This document shows, one piece after another, positions 43,120 through 52,672 of a stretch of DNA of 64,000 nucleotides. The notes below the pieces were generated by a model. It was not told the DNA's origin, made no database searches, and saw only the letters and a list, made by a program, of their open reading frames with translations. The position numbers and the translations under genes are program-made. This DNA comes from Paenibacillus melissococcoides (lineage in GTDB: Bacteria; Bacillota; Bacilli; Paenibacillales; Paenibacillaceae): contig CALYLO010000008.1 of assembly GCA_944800085.1 (NCBI GenBank), positions 124,001 through 188,000 on the forward strand, read 5' to 3'. Position 1 is the first letter of the stretch; the number at the start of each line of letters is the position of its first letter.

Positions 43120-45532
43120 CCGAAAATTTCCTCGTCCTAAGTTGGCGGTGCTGTTAATCTTCTGCATGCTGCTCCCCAGCTTCGCGTGGTTCGGGCCAGT
43201 CAAGGGGGAAGCTGCGAATGCGGAGGCAGAAGATATATTCGTTACGATGCCCGATAATGGCAGTTCGGTCACGGATGCGACTTATGGCCATTCTGTCATG
43301 GATGTAACTTATGCAACCTTTCAGCGGATGGCGATGCCGCGCAATGCGAATCTTCCTCCGGCCAGTGTTACCCTGGAAAATATATTTACGACACCAACGG
43401 GTTCGAACAGTTCCGTAATTAACGGTTCAATCGTAGAAATCACGCCGAACGCGACGTATCAAAGGGGCGGAATCTGGTCAACCTCGAACAATATGATGGA
43501 CTTGACGCACGATTTTATGGCATCCATGTATTTATATTTCGGCAACGCAAGAAATAACGCTGCGGACGGCATTGCATTTGTTATGCATAATGATCCGAAG
43601 GGCACCAATGCGTTAGCGAACAATGGCGCAAGCCTTGGTGTATGGGCATCACAAGATCATAACGGTCCGTATAATGGAATTCAAAACAGTTTGGCGGTTG
43701 AGTTCGACACGTATGTAAATAATAATGGCCTTGGTGATGGCCGGTTTGATACGGACAGTGCCGGCGGGAACCACATTGCATGGAACTATCCGGGAAAATC
43801 GAGTACGTATGAAGATTATTATATACCGCTGTTTGAGTGGGCAAGAAAAATGATTCATAAGGATCTTCAATATACGGGGACATTATCGGATGATACATGG
43901 CGTAAATTCGAAGTCAAGTGGAACGCGGTTGACAAGCAATTGACATATCATCTGCAAGGCACCAATCCGGTGACGATTCCGATTGATGTCCAGAATGTCT
44001 TCGGATCGAACCAGGTCTATTGGGGTTTTACCGGTTCAACCGGAAGTAAATATGCGCAGAATCGGGTTGTGTTCGAAAGCGTGCCGGGACTCGTCAATGG
44101 CGAAGTCACGGAAACGATAACGAGAGAAGACGGAAGTGTTGTCGGCCAGGGCGACTTCGTCTATAAGGGGGAGGAATTAACCTACACCATCACCGCGAAA
44201 TATTTCTCGGGCAAACAGAACTGGAAAAATATATTCGGGATGACAACGATCAATGATCATGTCACCTACGTTCCGAATTCACTGACGTTCACCGATCGCC
44301 ACGGGACGAAACCGGTGAATGATAGTTACTGGTCAGGGCAAACGTTGGCCGTTCCCCTTCAAGATATGAGCGCTGAATATGAGGAGCAGACAATTTCATT
44401 TCGGGTTAAAGTGAATAGCTTACCGCTAAACACACCCGTGACCGAAAAATTCACCGTCGTAGGAAGAAACAATATAAGCACCAGCGACGCCGTTGCTTAT
44501 GAGATTCACGCCATCCGGGCGCCGGAAGTGACGATCCTTGATGAAGGGCCCGTTCTGTTAAATGCCGGTGAGGACTATATGGTGACGGGGACTTGGAAAG
44601 ATCTTGATAATCCTGAAGGCAGGCTGCATTTTATCGTAAATTCTTCTCTGCTGCATACGGCGTTGCAGGGGGGCGGACAGTCAGCCGAACCTGTTGAATG
44701 GAGCTATATCTTGCTCCATCAACTATTCAGGCTTGGAGAAAATACGTTTGAAGTCTATGCCACGAATGATGACGGCCTGATTTCCAATACAGCCTCGCTC
44801 AAGATTATGGTAGGAAATCCGCCAACTATCACGTTAACCGATGCCGGACAGGAAATCCCTGTTGATGCCGGCACGGAATATAACATGACAGGGCATTGGA
44901 GCGACCTGGATAGCGACACCGTGGATTTGTATTATGCCATCGACGGCAATGAACCGGTGAACTTTGCTCCGCAAGCGGCCAATTCCGCGAACAAAGGAGA
45001 AGAAGTTGCTTATCAATACGCGATTCCGGCAGTTCAATTGCCAGTGGGCACGCATCAAATCGAAGTTTATGCCGTAGATGATACGGGCCGGAAATCCAAT
45101 ATTGAAATCGTAACGGTCCATGTGACGGGCAAACTGGTTTTCACGAATGCTGCAGAAAATATAAGCTTTGAACAAGCAAAAATAGCAAGCCAAGCTTCCT
45201 TGTCCACACGAAATCAGGATTGGGATATTCGCGTGAAAGACACCCGCGGAAAAGGCAGTTCATGGCGGCTCTCGGCGACGTTGGCCGAACCATTTACCGA
45301 TGACCGGGGGAATGAGCTGAAGGATGCATTGATATATGTCGACGAGAATGGAATTGAAACCACGATGGAACCGGGAATTGCTGCGTATGTCTACACCCAT
45401 GTTACCCAGGACGATCAAGAGATATCCATTGACTGGGCAGAGAAGCAAGGCATTTTGATGAAGATCAATCCCCATGCTTATGCGGGAAATTATAAGGGAC
45501 GGATTCGTTGGGATTTAGTGGATGCCCCATAA
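43106..45532 (+). CDS. Large WxL surface protein with L-type lectin-like domain
   Basis: An 808-residue secreted protein. The signal peptide (LAVLLIFCMLLPSFAWFGPV) is followed by a bacterial L-type lectin-like domain at about residues 60-320 (NAADGIAFVMHNDPKGTNAL, SLAVEFDTYVNN, LTYHLQGTNPVTI). An isopeptide/DUF11-like domain (about 335-470) and two Ig-like domains (TWKDLDNPEGRLHF and HWSDLDSDTVDLYY) come next. A C-terminal WxL domain (KGSSWRLSATL and IRWDLVDAP) closes it. The ATG at 43106 follows AGAGGAG. It probably binds a glycan at the cell surface; the ligand is unknown. It closes the WxL operon. Confidence 0.88.
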   Translation: MKKFNRKFPRPKLAVLLIFCMLLPSFAWFGPVKGEAANAEAEDIFVTMPDNGSSVTDATYGHSVMDVTYATFQRMAMPRNANLPPASVTLENIFTTPTGSNSSVINGSIVEITPNATYQRGGIWSTSNNMMDLTHDFMASMYLYFGNARNNAADGIAFVMHNDPKGTNALANNGASLGVWASQDHNGPYNGIQNSLAVEFDTYVNNNGLGDGRFDTDSAGGNHIAWNYPGKSSTYEDYYIPLFEWARKMIHKDLQYTGTLSDDTWRKFEVKWNAVDKQLTYHLQGTNPVTIPIDVQNVFGSNQVYWGFTGSTGSKYAQNRVVFESVPGLVNGEVTETITREDGSVVGQGDFVYKGEELTYTITAKYFSGKQNWKNIFGMTTINDHVTYVPNSLTFTDRHGTKPVNDSYWSGQTLAVPLQDMSAEYEEQTISFRVKVNSLPLNTPVTEKFTVVGRNNISTSDAVAYEIHAIRAPEVTILDEGPVLLNAGEDYMVTGTWKDLDNPEGRLHFIVNSSLLHTALQGGGQSAEPVEWSYILLHQLFRLGENTFEVYATNDDGLISNTASLKIMVGNPPTITLTDAGQEIPVDAGTEYNMTGHWSDLDSDTVDLYYAIDGNEPVNFAPQAANSANKGEEVAYQYAIPAVQLPVGTHQIEVYAVDDTGRKSNIEIVTVHVTGKLVFTNAAENISFEQAKIASQASLSTRNQDWDIRVKDTRGKGSSWRLSATLAEPFTDDRGNELKDALIYVDENGIETTMEPGIAAYVYTHVTQDDQEISIDWAEKQGILMKINPHAYAGNYKGRIRWDLVDAP

Positions 45533-46178
45533 ACGAACGTTGGAGATATATCCGATATTCCAACCCAATGTTGATAAGCAGCAATCCACTATCGGATACG
45601 AGTCGTTCATTCGAGGGGCAGATTCCGGGAAGGTATTGGCCAAGCTCCTCGCCAGTTCTCTCGAAGAGATGGAGTGCATCAATGCCATTGATCTGCAATG
45701 CAAGGCACTGGCCCTCGAACAGTACTCGGGACGCCTGCCTCTATTTCTCAATTCACATCCGTTCTCAAGAAATCCGTTGCCGGAATCGCTGCCATACCAT
45801 AACCAGTATCCGCTAATTATTGAATTCGCCGAGCCTGCGGCGATTCAAGACGAGCAGTTGGTATTCGGACATATCGAGCGCTTGTCCGCTGCGGGGATTC
45901 ATTTCGCGATCGATGATTTCGGATACGGGTATATGTCTCTCCCCTTCATCCTGCGGCTGAGGCCACAGTATATGAAGCTGGCCAAGGAAGTCGTCCATGC
46001 CTGTGAAGACGACAGTGTCCTGCAATGGGTCGAGAAACTGATGCATCCCTTTCAGGAGATGGGGATTCAGATTATTGCAGAAGGTATCGAGACCGAACAG
46101 CATTTTCAGCGCATGCAGGAGGTTGCGGATGGTTTTCAAGGATATTGGATCTCGGAGCCGAAGACTTCGCTTTTGTAG
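45522..46178 (+). CDS. EAL-domain protein (c-di-GMP phosphodiesterase-like)
   Basis: A 218-residue stand-alone EAL domain. The EAL site is altered to YESFIRG, keeping Glu. Other positions are LFLNSHP (Asn), LIIEFAEP (Glu), FAIDDFGYGYMSL (Asp-Asp), YMKLAKEVV (Lys), IIAEGIETE and DGFQGYWIS (Gln). Most metal and catalytic positions thus survive, so activity on c-di-GMP is possible. ATG 45522 overlaps the 3' end of the lectin-type WxL gene by 11 bases, so it is translationally coupled to a surface operon. No GGDEF or sensor domain is present. Confidence 0.8.
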   Translation: MPHKRTLEIYPIFQPNVDKQQSTIGYESFIRGADSGKVLAKLLASSLEEMECINAIDLQCKALALEQYSGRLPLFLNSHPFSRNPLPESLPYHNQYPLIIEFAEPAAIQDEQLVFGHIERLSAAGIHFAIDDFGYGYMSLPFILRLRPQYMKLAKEVVHACEDDSVLQWVEKLMHPFQEMGIQIIAEGIETEQHFQRMQEVADGFQGYWISEPKTSLL

Positions 46179-46258
46179 AGTGGCCCATATCAACAGGTCA
46201 AACCGAAGCTTTGGCCTGTTTTTTGTACATCATTGCGTGAGGCTGGGGGTGGGCGGGC

Positions 46259-46690
46259 ATGATTACGGTTAGGCGGGACGGGCAGACGTATCTTTTGGAG
46301 ATGACGCAAGACGGGAATAATCGATGGATTGTCAAATATCAAAAAGTAAAGATTGCTACCTTTTATCGGACACCTTATTCCTGGCGAATGGAAACAAAGC
46401 GAAAAAGCGCGTTGCTGCCTGTCCTCTCAGAAGCTATCAAGGAGCTGAACCAACGCGATTTCAACGAGTTTCCCGTCGCAATCGACGAGGAGCGAATCAA
46501 CCTACGCGTCATTTCGAGGCATCAATATGTCGTGATGATCCGGGAGAATATTGAGCTGCTAGTCTATTTCGATGGATATAAATGGAGGGTTAGAGGAGAG
46601 GGAGCGCTGAAGTACCGATCCATCGCAAATTCTGTGATTTCCTATTTGAAGAACTATGCTGCCGCATTTCCTCATCAGGACGATAGGTAA
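46259..46690 (+). CDS. Small protein of unknown function
   Basis: A 143-residue soluble protein, rich in basic residues, with no family that I recognise. Beta-strand-like segments repeat (YLLEMTQDGNNRWIVKYQKVK split, then HQYVVMIRENIELLVYFDGYKW), suggesting an alpha/beta fold. GTGGGCGGGC precedes the ATG. It is followed closely by a long bidirectional hairpin terminator. It lies 80 bases behind the EAL gene in the same direction. Confidence 0.6.
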   Translation: MITVRRDGQTYLLEMTQDGNNRWIVKYQKVKIATFYRTPYSWRMETKRKSALLPVLSEAIKELNQRDFNEFPVAIDEERINLRVISRHQYVVMIRENIELLVYFDGYKWRVRGEGALKYRSIANSVISYLKNYAAAFPHQDDR

Positions 46691-46706
46691 AGATCAAGCT
46701 TCTGCT

Positions 46707-46743
46707 CGAATGCTTGGGGCGGCGCAATGCCGCCCCGCATTCG
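46707..46743. terminator. Bidirectional hairpin terminator
   Basis: CGAATGC (46707-46713) with GCATTCG (46737-46743) forms the outer stem, and GGGGCGGC (46716-46723) with GCCGCCCC (46729-46736) the inner stem. It lies between convergent genes. Confidence 0.8.
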
Positions 46744-46749
46744 AATCTA

Positions 46750-49404
46750 TCATTGCGTTCTGAGTTGTGCACGCTTCTTGAGCTTGATAAGCTCGACCAC
46801 CACGAGCGGGATGACCGACAGCACCGTAACCAGAACCCAGTGGGCCAAGCTCAGCGGCACGAGGTGGAAGATGTCCATCAGCGCCGGGATCACGGCTACG
46901 CCGAATACGATCGCCAGTGACAGCATCGCGCACCAGAACAATGGCCGGTTGGACATGAACCCGATCGTGAAGATCGACAAGGTGTTGCTGCGCACATTGA
47001 AAATATGAACGACAGAGGACCAGCCCAGAATGATAAAGGCCATCGTTTGTCCAACCTCGTAGGAAGGTCCGATTTGATCAGAGATTTGTACGAAGTTCCC
47101 TACATAGAAGCCAATTAACGTCAGAATCGTGTAAACTGTTGCTTGAAAGGCAATCTTCTTGCCTAAGCCATTGGAGAAAATGCCGGCATTCTTCGCGATT
47201 GGCTTCTGCTGCATCGCATCAGGCTCCATCTTCTCGCGGCTCAGGCAGAAGCCTGGAATACCGTCAGCGACGACGTTGATCAAGAGCAATTGAATCGCGA
47301 TGACCGGCGCTCCCCATCCGAGCAGAATCGCAATAATCATAATCATGATCTCCGAGAAGTTGCAGCTTAGCAGGAAGTAGATCGTCTTGCGTATATTTTC
47401 GTAGACGCGTCTTCCTTCCCCAACGGCATCGACAATCGTTGCGAAGTTATCATCGGTCAATACCATGTCCGAAGCGCTCTTCGCTACATCTGTCCCGGTG
47501 ATGCCCATAGCCGTACCGACATCCGCAGCCTTCAAGGCAGGGGCGTCATTCACCCCGTCGCCGGTCATCGCGACGACGGCATCATTGGCCTGCCAAGCTT
47601 TGACGATACGAATCTTGTCCTCCGGGGATACGCGGCCGTATACGGCAATATCTTTGACCTTGCGCGTGAGCTCCTCATCGGACATGCGCGCCAGCTCTTC
47701 GCCGGATATCGCGAGGTCTCCCTCTTCGAGAATGCCAATCTCGCGGGCAATGGCCGATGCCGTAGCCATATGATCTCCCGTGATCATGACCGTCTTGATT
47801 CCTGCATCCTTGGCGGCCTGCACCGCAGCCTTGCTCTCCGGGCGCGGCGGATCAATCATGCCTACGAGACCGGCGAAGCGGAGGCCCTGCTCCAATTCTT
47901 CGGCGTCCAGCCTCTCAGGCAGCTCATCATAGTGCTTGTACCCGAGCGCCAGGACGCGAAGGGCTTGCTCTGCGAATCGATCATGAACGCGATGTGCCTC
48001 TTCTTGGTGCTGACTCGTGCAGGCTGCATTCGGATCCAACGGAATACGGTCGAAGGCGCCCTTGGTAATGGAGATATAGCCATCCGCGGTGCGGTGCACC
48101 GTCGTCATCAGCTTCCGTGACGAATCAAAGGGAAGCTCATGCACACGCGGATATTTCGCTTCAAGCTCTGCCTTGGTCATTCCTTTATTCAGCATGAGAC
48201 GAATAATCGCGGACTCGGTCGGATCGCCAATCACCGTCTCTTCTCCGTCCTTTTCTTCGATGGATGCGTTGCTTGCCAGGCTGAACATGACGAGAAGATC
48301 GTTCTCCGTGTCATTGAATTCAGCACCGGCGTCCTTCGGCTCATGAGAGACCGCCCAGATCTGCTGAATCGTCATCTTATTCTGTGTCAGCGTTCCCGTC
48401 TTGTCCGAACAGATAACCGAAGCGCTGCCAAGCGCCTCTACCGCCGGGATACGGCGAATGATTGCATTTTTCTTCACCATGTTCTGAATGCCGAATGCCA
48501 GGGTGATGGTGACGATAACCGGCAGTGTCTCCGGCACGGCCGCTACGGCCAAGGATACGGCGGTCATCAGCATTTCCATCATCGTCTCGCCGTGCATGAG
48601 GCCAATGAAGAAGACAAGCGCGCCAGATACGACAGCCACGACGCTTAGCTTCTTCCCGAGCTCCATGAGGCGCTTTTGAAGCGGGGTCTTGCTCTTCTTC
48701 GTATTGTTGAGAAGGGAAGCGATCTTTCCCATTTCCGTCTCCATACCGGTTGCTACAACAACGGCTCTGCCGCGGCCATTTGTGACCAAGCACCCGGAGA
48801 AGAGCATATTCACCCGGTCTCCGAGCGGAGCGGATTCCTTGACTTCGGCATTTGCGTTTTTCTCTGAAGGCACACTCTCGCCCGTCAAGGCAGACTCCTC
48901 AACAAGCAAATTGGAACTCTCTATAATACGGGCATCCGCCGGAACCATATCTCCAGCTTCGACCACGATAATATCACCAGGCACGAGCTCTTTCGCACTG
49001 ATTGGCTGCAGCGTCCCATCACGCACAACCTTGGCCAGTGGAGCATTCATATTTTTAAGAGCGTCGAGCGCTTTTTCCGCGCTAAGCTCCTGACGGATGC
49101 CGAGCACCGCATTCAGAATAACAATGGCGATGATAACGATCGGCTCCGCATAGTCATGCCCCTCTGTCACCGCAAGATAAGTGGAAATGATGGCGGCGAC
49201 AATCAAGATTAATGTCGTAACCTCTGACAACTGATGCAGCAGCTTCGCCCAGATGCTCTCTTTCTTCTCTTCTTCGAACTCATTGTAGCCCTTTTGCTCC
49301 AGCATCTCCGCTGCTTGCTTACTGCTGAGTCCGTTCTCTCTATTTGTTCGAAGCGTCTTAAAGATATCTTCCAGTGTTCTCTCCATCCATTTCATTCCAT
49401 GCAC
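46750..49404 (-). CDS. Calcium-transporting-type P-type ATPase
   Basis: An 884-residue P2A-type ATPase. The N-terminal cation-ATPase domain is followed by TGES (LVEESALTGESVPSEK) and helix-4 VPETLPV. The phosphorylated Asp is in CSDKTGTLTQNKM (about residue 340), followed by a KGAFDRI nucleotide-binding region, MTGDGVNDAPALKAADVG, and a C-terminal pair of three-helix segments with NVVADGIPG. Length and motifs fit Bacillus YloB-like Ca2+ pumps, though VPETLPV/NVVADG vary and another divalent ion is possible. A TetR regulator lies 15 bases upstream on the same strand, so the pair is co-expressed. Confidence 0.9.
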   Translation of the reverse strand: MHGMKWMERTLEDIFKTLRTNRENGLSSKQAAEMLEQKGYNEFEEEKKESIWAKLLHQLSEVTTLILIVAAIISTYLAVTEGHDYAEPIVIIAIVILNAVLGIRQELSAEKALDALKNMNAPLAKVVRDGTLQPISAKELVPGDIIVVEAGDMVPADARIIESSNLLVEESALTGESVPSEKNANAEVKESAPLGDRVNMLFSGCLVTNGRGRAVVVATGMETEMGKIASLLNNTKKSKTPLQKRLMELGKKLSVVAVVSGALVFFIGLMHGETMMEMLMTAVSLAVAAVPETLPVIVTITLAFGIQNMVKKNAIIRRIPAVEALGSASVICSDKTGTLTQNKMTIQQIWAVSHEPKDAGAEFNDTENDLLVMFSLASNASIEEKDGEETVIGDPTESAIIRLMLNKGMTKAELEAKYPRVHELPFDSSRKLMTTVHRTADGYISITKGAFDRIPLDPNAACTSQHQEEAHRVHDRFAEQALRVLALGYKHYDELPERLDAEELEQGLRFAGLVGMIDPPRPESKAAVQAAKDAGIKTVMITGDHMATASAIAREIGILEEGDLAISGEELARMSDEELTRKVKDIAVYGRVSPEDKIRIVKAWQANDAVVAMTGDGVNDAPALKAADVGTAMGITGTDVAKSASDMVLTDDNFATIVDAVGEGRRVYENIRKTIYFLLSCNFSEIMIMIIAILLGWGAPVIAIQLLLINVVADGIPGFCLSREKMEPDAMQQKPIAKNAGIFSNGLGKKIAFQATVYTILTLIGFYVGNFVQISDQIGPSYEVGQTMAFIILGWSSVVHIFNVRSNTLSIFTIGFMSNRPLFWCAMLSLAIVFGVAVIPALMDIFHLVPLSLAHWVLVTVLSVIPLVVVELIKLKKRAQLRTQ

Positions 49405-49419
49405 CTCTCTTTATGAAAT

Positions 49420-49995
49420 CTATCCGCCCCATAGGCGAAGCAAAAATTCAACGAGCATTTCCTTTTTCATATTCAATCGAACCGGATGCCCAAAACTTTC
49501 TGCCTTCACTTTTTCAAGAATGATGGTCAGCAGCACACTGTTCGCGATGAGCGCGATGCCGCTGATTTCATCCTCCGTGATCGAATCGTCCGCCATCTTG
49601 GCAATCTCTTTTTTGAGTTCCTCCGTAATATATTCGAAAATCGAAGGATACATAAATTCGAGCTCTTTGCTGCCCATTTCTCTAATGGTGACTAAGAAGA
49701 AAGCTTTATGCTGTTCATATATCTCATTGATAAATTCAATCTTCGCCAGCAGTAGTTCACGAATGTTTTCATGATCGGTGTGGAAAAAGGTATCGATTTT
49801 TGTTTTTATCATGGTCATTTGCTGCGCTAATGATTCATGAATGAGATCATCTTTGCCTTTGAAATGCTTGAATATCGTCGCTTCATTAATGGCTGCCTGC
49901 CGGGCGATACATTTGGTTGTCGTACCCTTGAACCCATGCACCGCCATATTCTCCAAGGCGGCTGACAGCATTTTTTCTCTTACCGTCTGTTTCAC
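49420..49995 (-). CDS. TetR-family regulator of the P-type ATPase
   Basis: A 191-residue TetR-type protein. The N-terminal helix-turn-helix (MLSAALENMAVHGFKGTTTK, CIARQAAINEATIFKHFKGK) is followed by a helical ligand domain. The start is taken as GTG 49995: AAAGGAG lies nine bases upstream, whereas an upstream ATG at 50019 has no site. With this start the 22-base palindrome at 50018-50039 lies fully in the promoter region. The gene is upstream of and close to the ATPase gene, so it likely represses both and senses a metal or stress ligand; the ligand is unknown. Confidence 0.8.
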   Translation of the reverse strand: MKQTVREKMLSAALENMAVHGFKGTTTKCIARQAAINEATIFKHFKGKDDLIHESLAQQMTMIKTKIDTFFHTDHENIRELLLAKIEFINEIYEQHKAFFLVTIREMGSKELEFMYPSIFEYITEELKKEIAKMADDSITEDEISGIALIANSVLLTIILEKVKAESFGHPVRLNMKKEMLVEFLLRLWGG

Positions 49996-50017
49996 GAATA
50001 TGGTCTCCTTTCTTTTC

Positions 50018-50039
50018 ATCAAGTAAGTACTTGCTTGAT
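50018..50039. promoter_or_regulatory. Palindromic operator of the TetR/ATPase operon
   Basis: A 22-base palindrome with half-sites ATCAAGTAAGT and ACTTGCTTGAT, centred on GTAC, has one mismatched pair. It lies just upstream of the TetR gene's preferred start, where autoregulating TetR proteins bind. Confidence 0.75.
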
Positions 50040-50582
50040 TTTTAGTTTACGGATCTACAGCGCGCATTTCCGTGAAATAGATCACATTTTTTATTTTTTT
50101 GTTATCTGCTGTAACCGCAATGGGCAATATAAGAAATTTGTAAGAATCGAGTAAGAAATAAGCAAACAACGATTTTTATAATGAGGCTTGTAACGACGGG
50201 AAGCCATAAGATGCTCATCAGCCTGTATAGTGCGGCCGGAATTGGGATCCTAAGCGGAAGCGGATTGCTGGTCATGAGGAAAAAGGGGTAATCGGGAAGA
50301 GGAACGTCAAAATCATAACGGGGCTATCCTGAAGTCGATGATGACTATGGGGGCGGCCTCTTATGGAAATGGCGCATCTCTCTCGACGGCCGTCAGCTCG
50401 GGATACATAACTATACGCACCTGCCCAATTGGTTGATGACGACCGGGCAGGTGAGGGAGCGGCATGTGGAACGAACGGCTGATATTGTCGATGGTTCAGT
50501 CGGGACACGGTCAGGGACTACCCCAACTGTCTAAATGACACTAGGGTAGTCCCTGAAGTTCTTCTTTAATGGTTTCATTCTG
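50040..50582. other. Intergenic region with surface-protein and unknown gene remnants
   Basis: No intact gene. Positions 50181-50291 encode a 36-residue frame reading RLVTTGSHKM, then a hydrophobic stretch (LISLYSAAGIGILSGSGLLV) and a MRKKG end. This looks like the sorting signal (degenerate LPXTG as LVTTG, membrane span, basic tail) of a lost wall protein. From about 50320 a second open stretch (GYPEVDDDYGGGLLWKWRIS...) lacks a start and is unrecognised. Confidence 0.4.
50511..50556. terminator. 13-bp perfect inverted repeat, probable terminator
   Basis: TCAGGGACTACCC (50511-50523) and GGGTAGTCCCTGA (50544-50556) are separated by 20 bases and followed by AGTTCTTCTTT on the plus strand. It may end the minus-strand carbohydrate operon, or be a remnant of a mobile element end. 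Confidence 0.5.
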
Positions 50583-52589
50583 TTACACTTCTTGATGATT
50601 CGTAAGGAGACGAATGAAGAATCCCCCTACAACCGATCGGTTCTGGAAGTTCATCTGCTTTCCTGTGATCGTATCATACCAATCCGTAACCGGAACTCGA
50701 TCCGGAGTTTCATTCATGAAGTCCCACAGCGGAGAGATAAGCTGCTCGAATTGGGCAGGGTTCGATGCCATCGAAGCACACCAGACAAGCCAATCTGCTT
50801 TCGTATACGTATTTCTGCTGTCAAGCGGAGTTCCATATTTATTTTTCATTGCTTCGTAGAAGGCGAGTTCTTTTTCTATGACATGATTCGGGAATAAATG
50901 CAGTCCCAGCAGATGATCCCATACCAAGTTATACTTCATGCTCCACGAGTTCTCCGAACTATCAAAGGTCAACTTGAAGTGATCTCCCGCACTCGCCATG
51001 CTCACCCATTGCTCCGCCATCTTCTCTGCTGCGCTTCGATATAACACGCTCTCCTCGAGGTCTTGGAGAGAACACATGTAGGAATAAGCGCCAATTCCTA
51101 ATATGGCTTTGACCGAGAGGTTAACGTTATGAGCAAGATGACCGGCAAAGTCATCCGTACATAACTGATTCTCAGGATCGAGACCGTACTTCAGCAAATA
51201 GTCCGCCCATTGAGTAAGCAGTTCCCAGTGATCCTTGGCAAATTCAGCGCGCTGTTCAAATCTGCATATCGCAGCAGCCATCAGCAGCATGTTGCCGCAT
51301 TCTTCAATCGGCATCTGATATTCCAGTTTATTTTCACCATATACTTGACCGTTCGCCTTCGGATACGTGCCTACGTCATGCGGCGCAAATTCGAATGCCC
51401 AATTTCCGCTCCGGGCATAGTCAAAGATCGGTCTCATCATCCCTTTAATAAGCTCTGTATTATATCGCAAAAAGAGTGGAATCGAAGGATAGCTGACATC
51501 TACTGTCGCGATACAACCATTGCTGAAATTTTCTTTGGAGAAAAACAGCACTTCTCCGTTCTTGCTTTCGACGAGCTTGTGCGCCGCAATGGCTTGCCTA
51601 TACGTTAAAGCTAGTATATCCCTGTATTTATCACCGCCAGCAGCCCGGCTCTCTTCGTTTAAATTCTGGTTAAAGTGTGAACACTTTTGCATAACCTCTT
51701 CATATTGTTGCGAGCAGGACAAGAGCATCTCATGGAATGTTGCACCTGTTCTTCTCCAATAGGGTTCTAATCGTGTCTTGCAGTACTCAATGGAATACAC
51801 GTCATGATAAGCGAGAATCAGGTACTCCGATACTTGAGCGCCGCCAACTTGACCCATGTCGATCGTGGCAGCCATGACGGGCATATGGTCAGATACCTTC
51901 CGGGGCTTACTCGTATCATCTGCTTCAGAAAGCTCTCCGGTCTCGATAAATTGTGCTCGGATGTCATACGAATGAATCGCCGTCTGAATATGGTCTGCTT
52001 GAGGCACAGCAAGACACATGTACCCCCAATCGATTCGGGTATCGTCTCCGACACGCTGTAGAATGGGCTGATCTATCGTTCCCATGGTCATCAGATTCAG
52101 CTGCCGGCCAATGTGATGGCGGCTCCATTCAATCTCTTGCTCCGGTTCATGAACACACCATTCCCCCGTAACATCTATATAGAGCTTAACATCGTGAGAT
52201 TGGCCATCTACCGCATACGTATGGAAGGTAACGTAGGTCGCTGGTCTGGATATCAGCTCCAGCTCATCCATTAATAGCGGCGTTGTAAATTGGACTTCAA
52301 GTACAATTCCATCTCCTTCGAACGTATACGTTGTCGTGAGCGGATCGATTTGTAGATTTGTCTGCGGGATAACTTCCAGCTCGGATTGCTGCATGCCATC
52401 CTCCAGATCCATTTTCCCCATGAATCTTCTGACCTTGCCGTCTATCTGAATAAGTCCGACCATTCCATGTCGCTTATTTGTCCAATGCCTGGTGTGATCA
52501 TCATAGAGATGGTCAGCTCCAGACCAGACGCTAAAATACGGATCTACCGTAACAAGAGGGACAGATGGCGGTCTAAAGGTTGTCGTCAT
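50583..52589 (-). CDS. DUF4965/DUF5127-family (glutaminase A-like) glycosidase-type protein
   Basis: A 668-residue protein, apparently cytosolic, with no signal peptide. It begins FRPPSVPLVTVDPYFSVWSG, the DUF4964/DUF5127 opening. It shows the central DUF4965 region (YRQAIAAHKLV, LFFSKENFSNGCIATVDVSYP) and the DUF1793-type helical barrel (FEFAPHDVGTYPKANGQ, WSMKYNLVWDHLLGL). Family members were first called glutaminase A, but many are now thought to be glycoside hydrolases; the substrate is unknown. It lies downstream of an LplABC-like sugar importer whose genes are broken by IS elements, so a role in degrading an imported oligosaccharide is inferred. Confidence 0.85.
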   Translation of the reverse strand: MTTTFRPPSVPLVTVDPYFSVWSGADHLYDDHTRHWTNKRHGMVGLIQIDGKVRRFMGKMDLEDGMQQSELEVIPQTNLQIDPLTTTYTFEGDGIVLEVQFTTPLLMDELELISRPATYVTFHTYAVDGQSHDVKLYIDVTGEWCVHEPEQEIEWSRHHIGRQLNLMTMGTIDQPILQRVGDDTRIDWGYMCLAVPQADHIQTAIHSYDIRAQFIETGELSEADDTSKPRKVSDHMPVMAATIDMGQVGGAQVSEYLILAYHDVYSIEYCKTRLEPYWRRTGATFHEMLLSCSQQYEEVMQKCSHFNQNLNEESRAAGGDKYRDILALTYRQAIAAHKLVESKNGEVLFFSKENFSNGCIATVDVSYPSIPLFLRYNTELIKGMMRPIFDYARSGNWAFEFAPHDVGTYPKANGQVYGENKLEYQMPIEECGNMLLMAAAICRFEQRAEFAKDHWELLTQWADYLLKYGLDPENQLCTDDFAGHLAHNVNLSVKAILGIGAYSYMCSLQDLEESVLYRSAAEKMAEQWVSMASAGDHFKLTFDSSENSWSMKYNLVWDHLLGLHLFPNHVIEKELAFYEAMKNKYGTPLDSRNTYTKADWLVWCASMASNPAQFEQLISPLWDFMNETPDRVPVTDWYDTITGKQMNFQNRSVVGGFFIRLLTNHQEV

Positions 52590-52672
52590 AATCGATATCT
52601 CCTTACCTGTGTGTGATTTTGTAGGGGGAGGAGAACGGATGAGCGCTCTCCTTTTTTTGGTCTTCTCATTTT

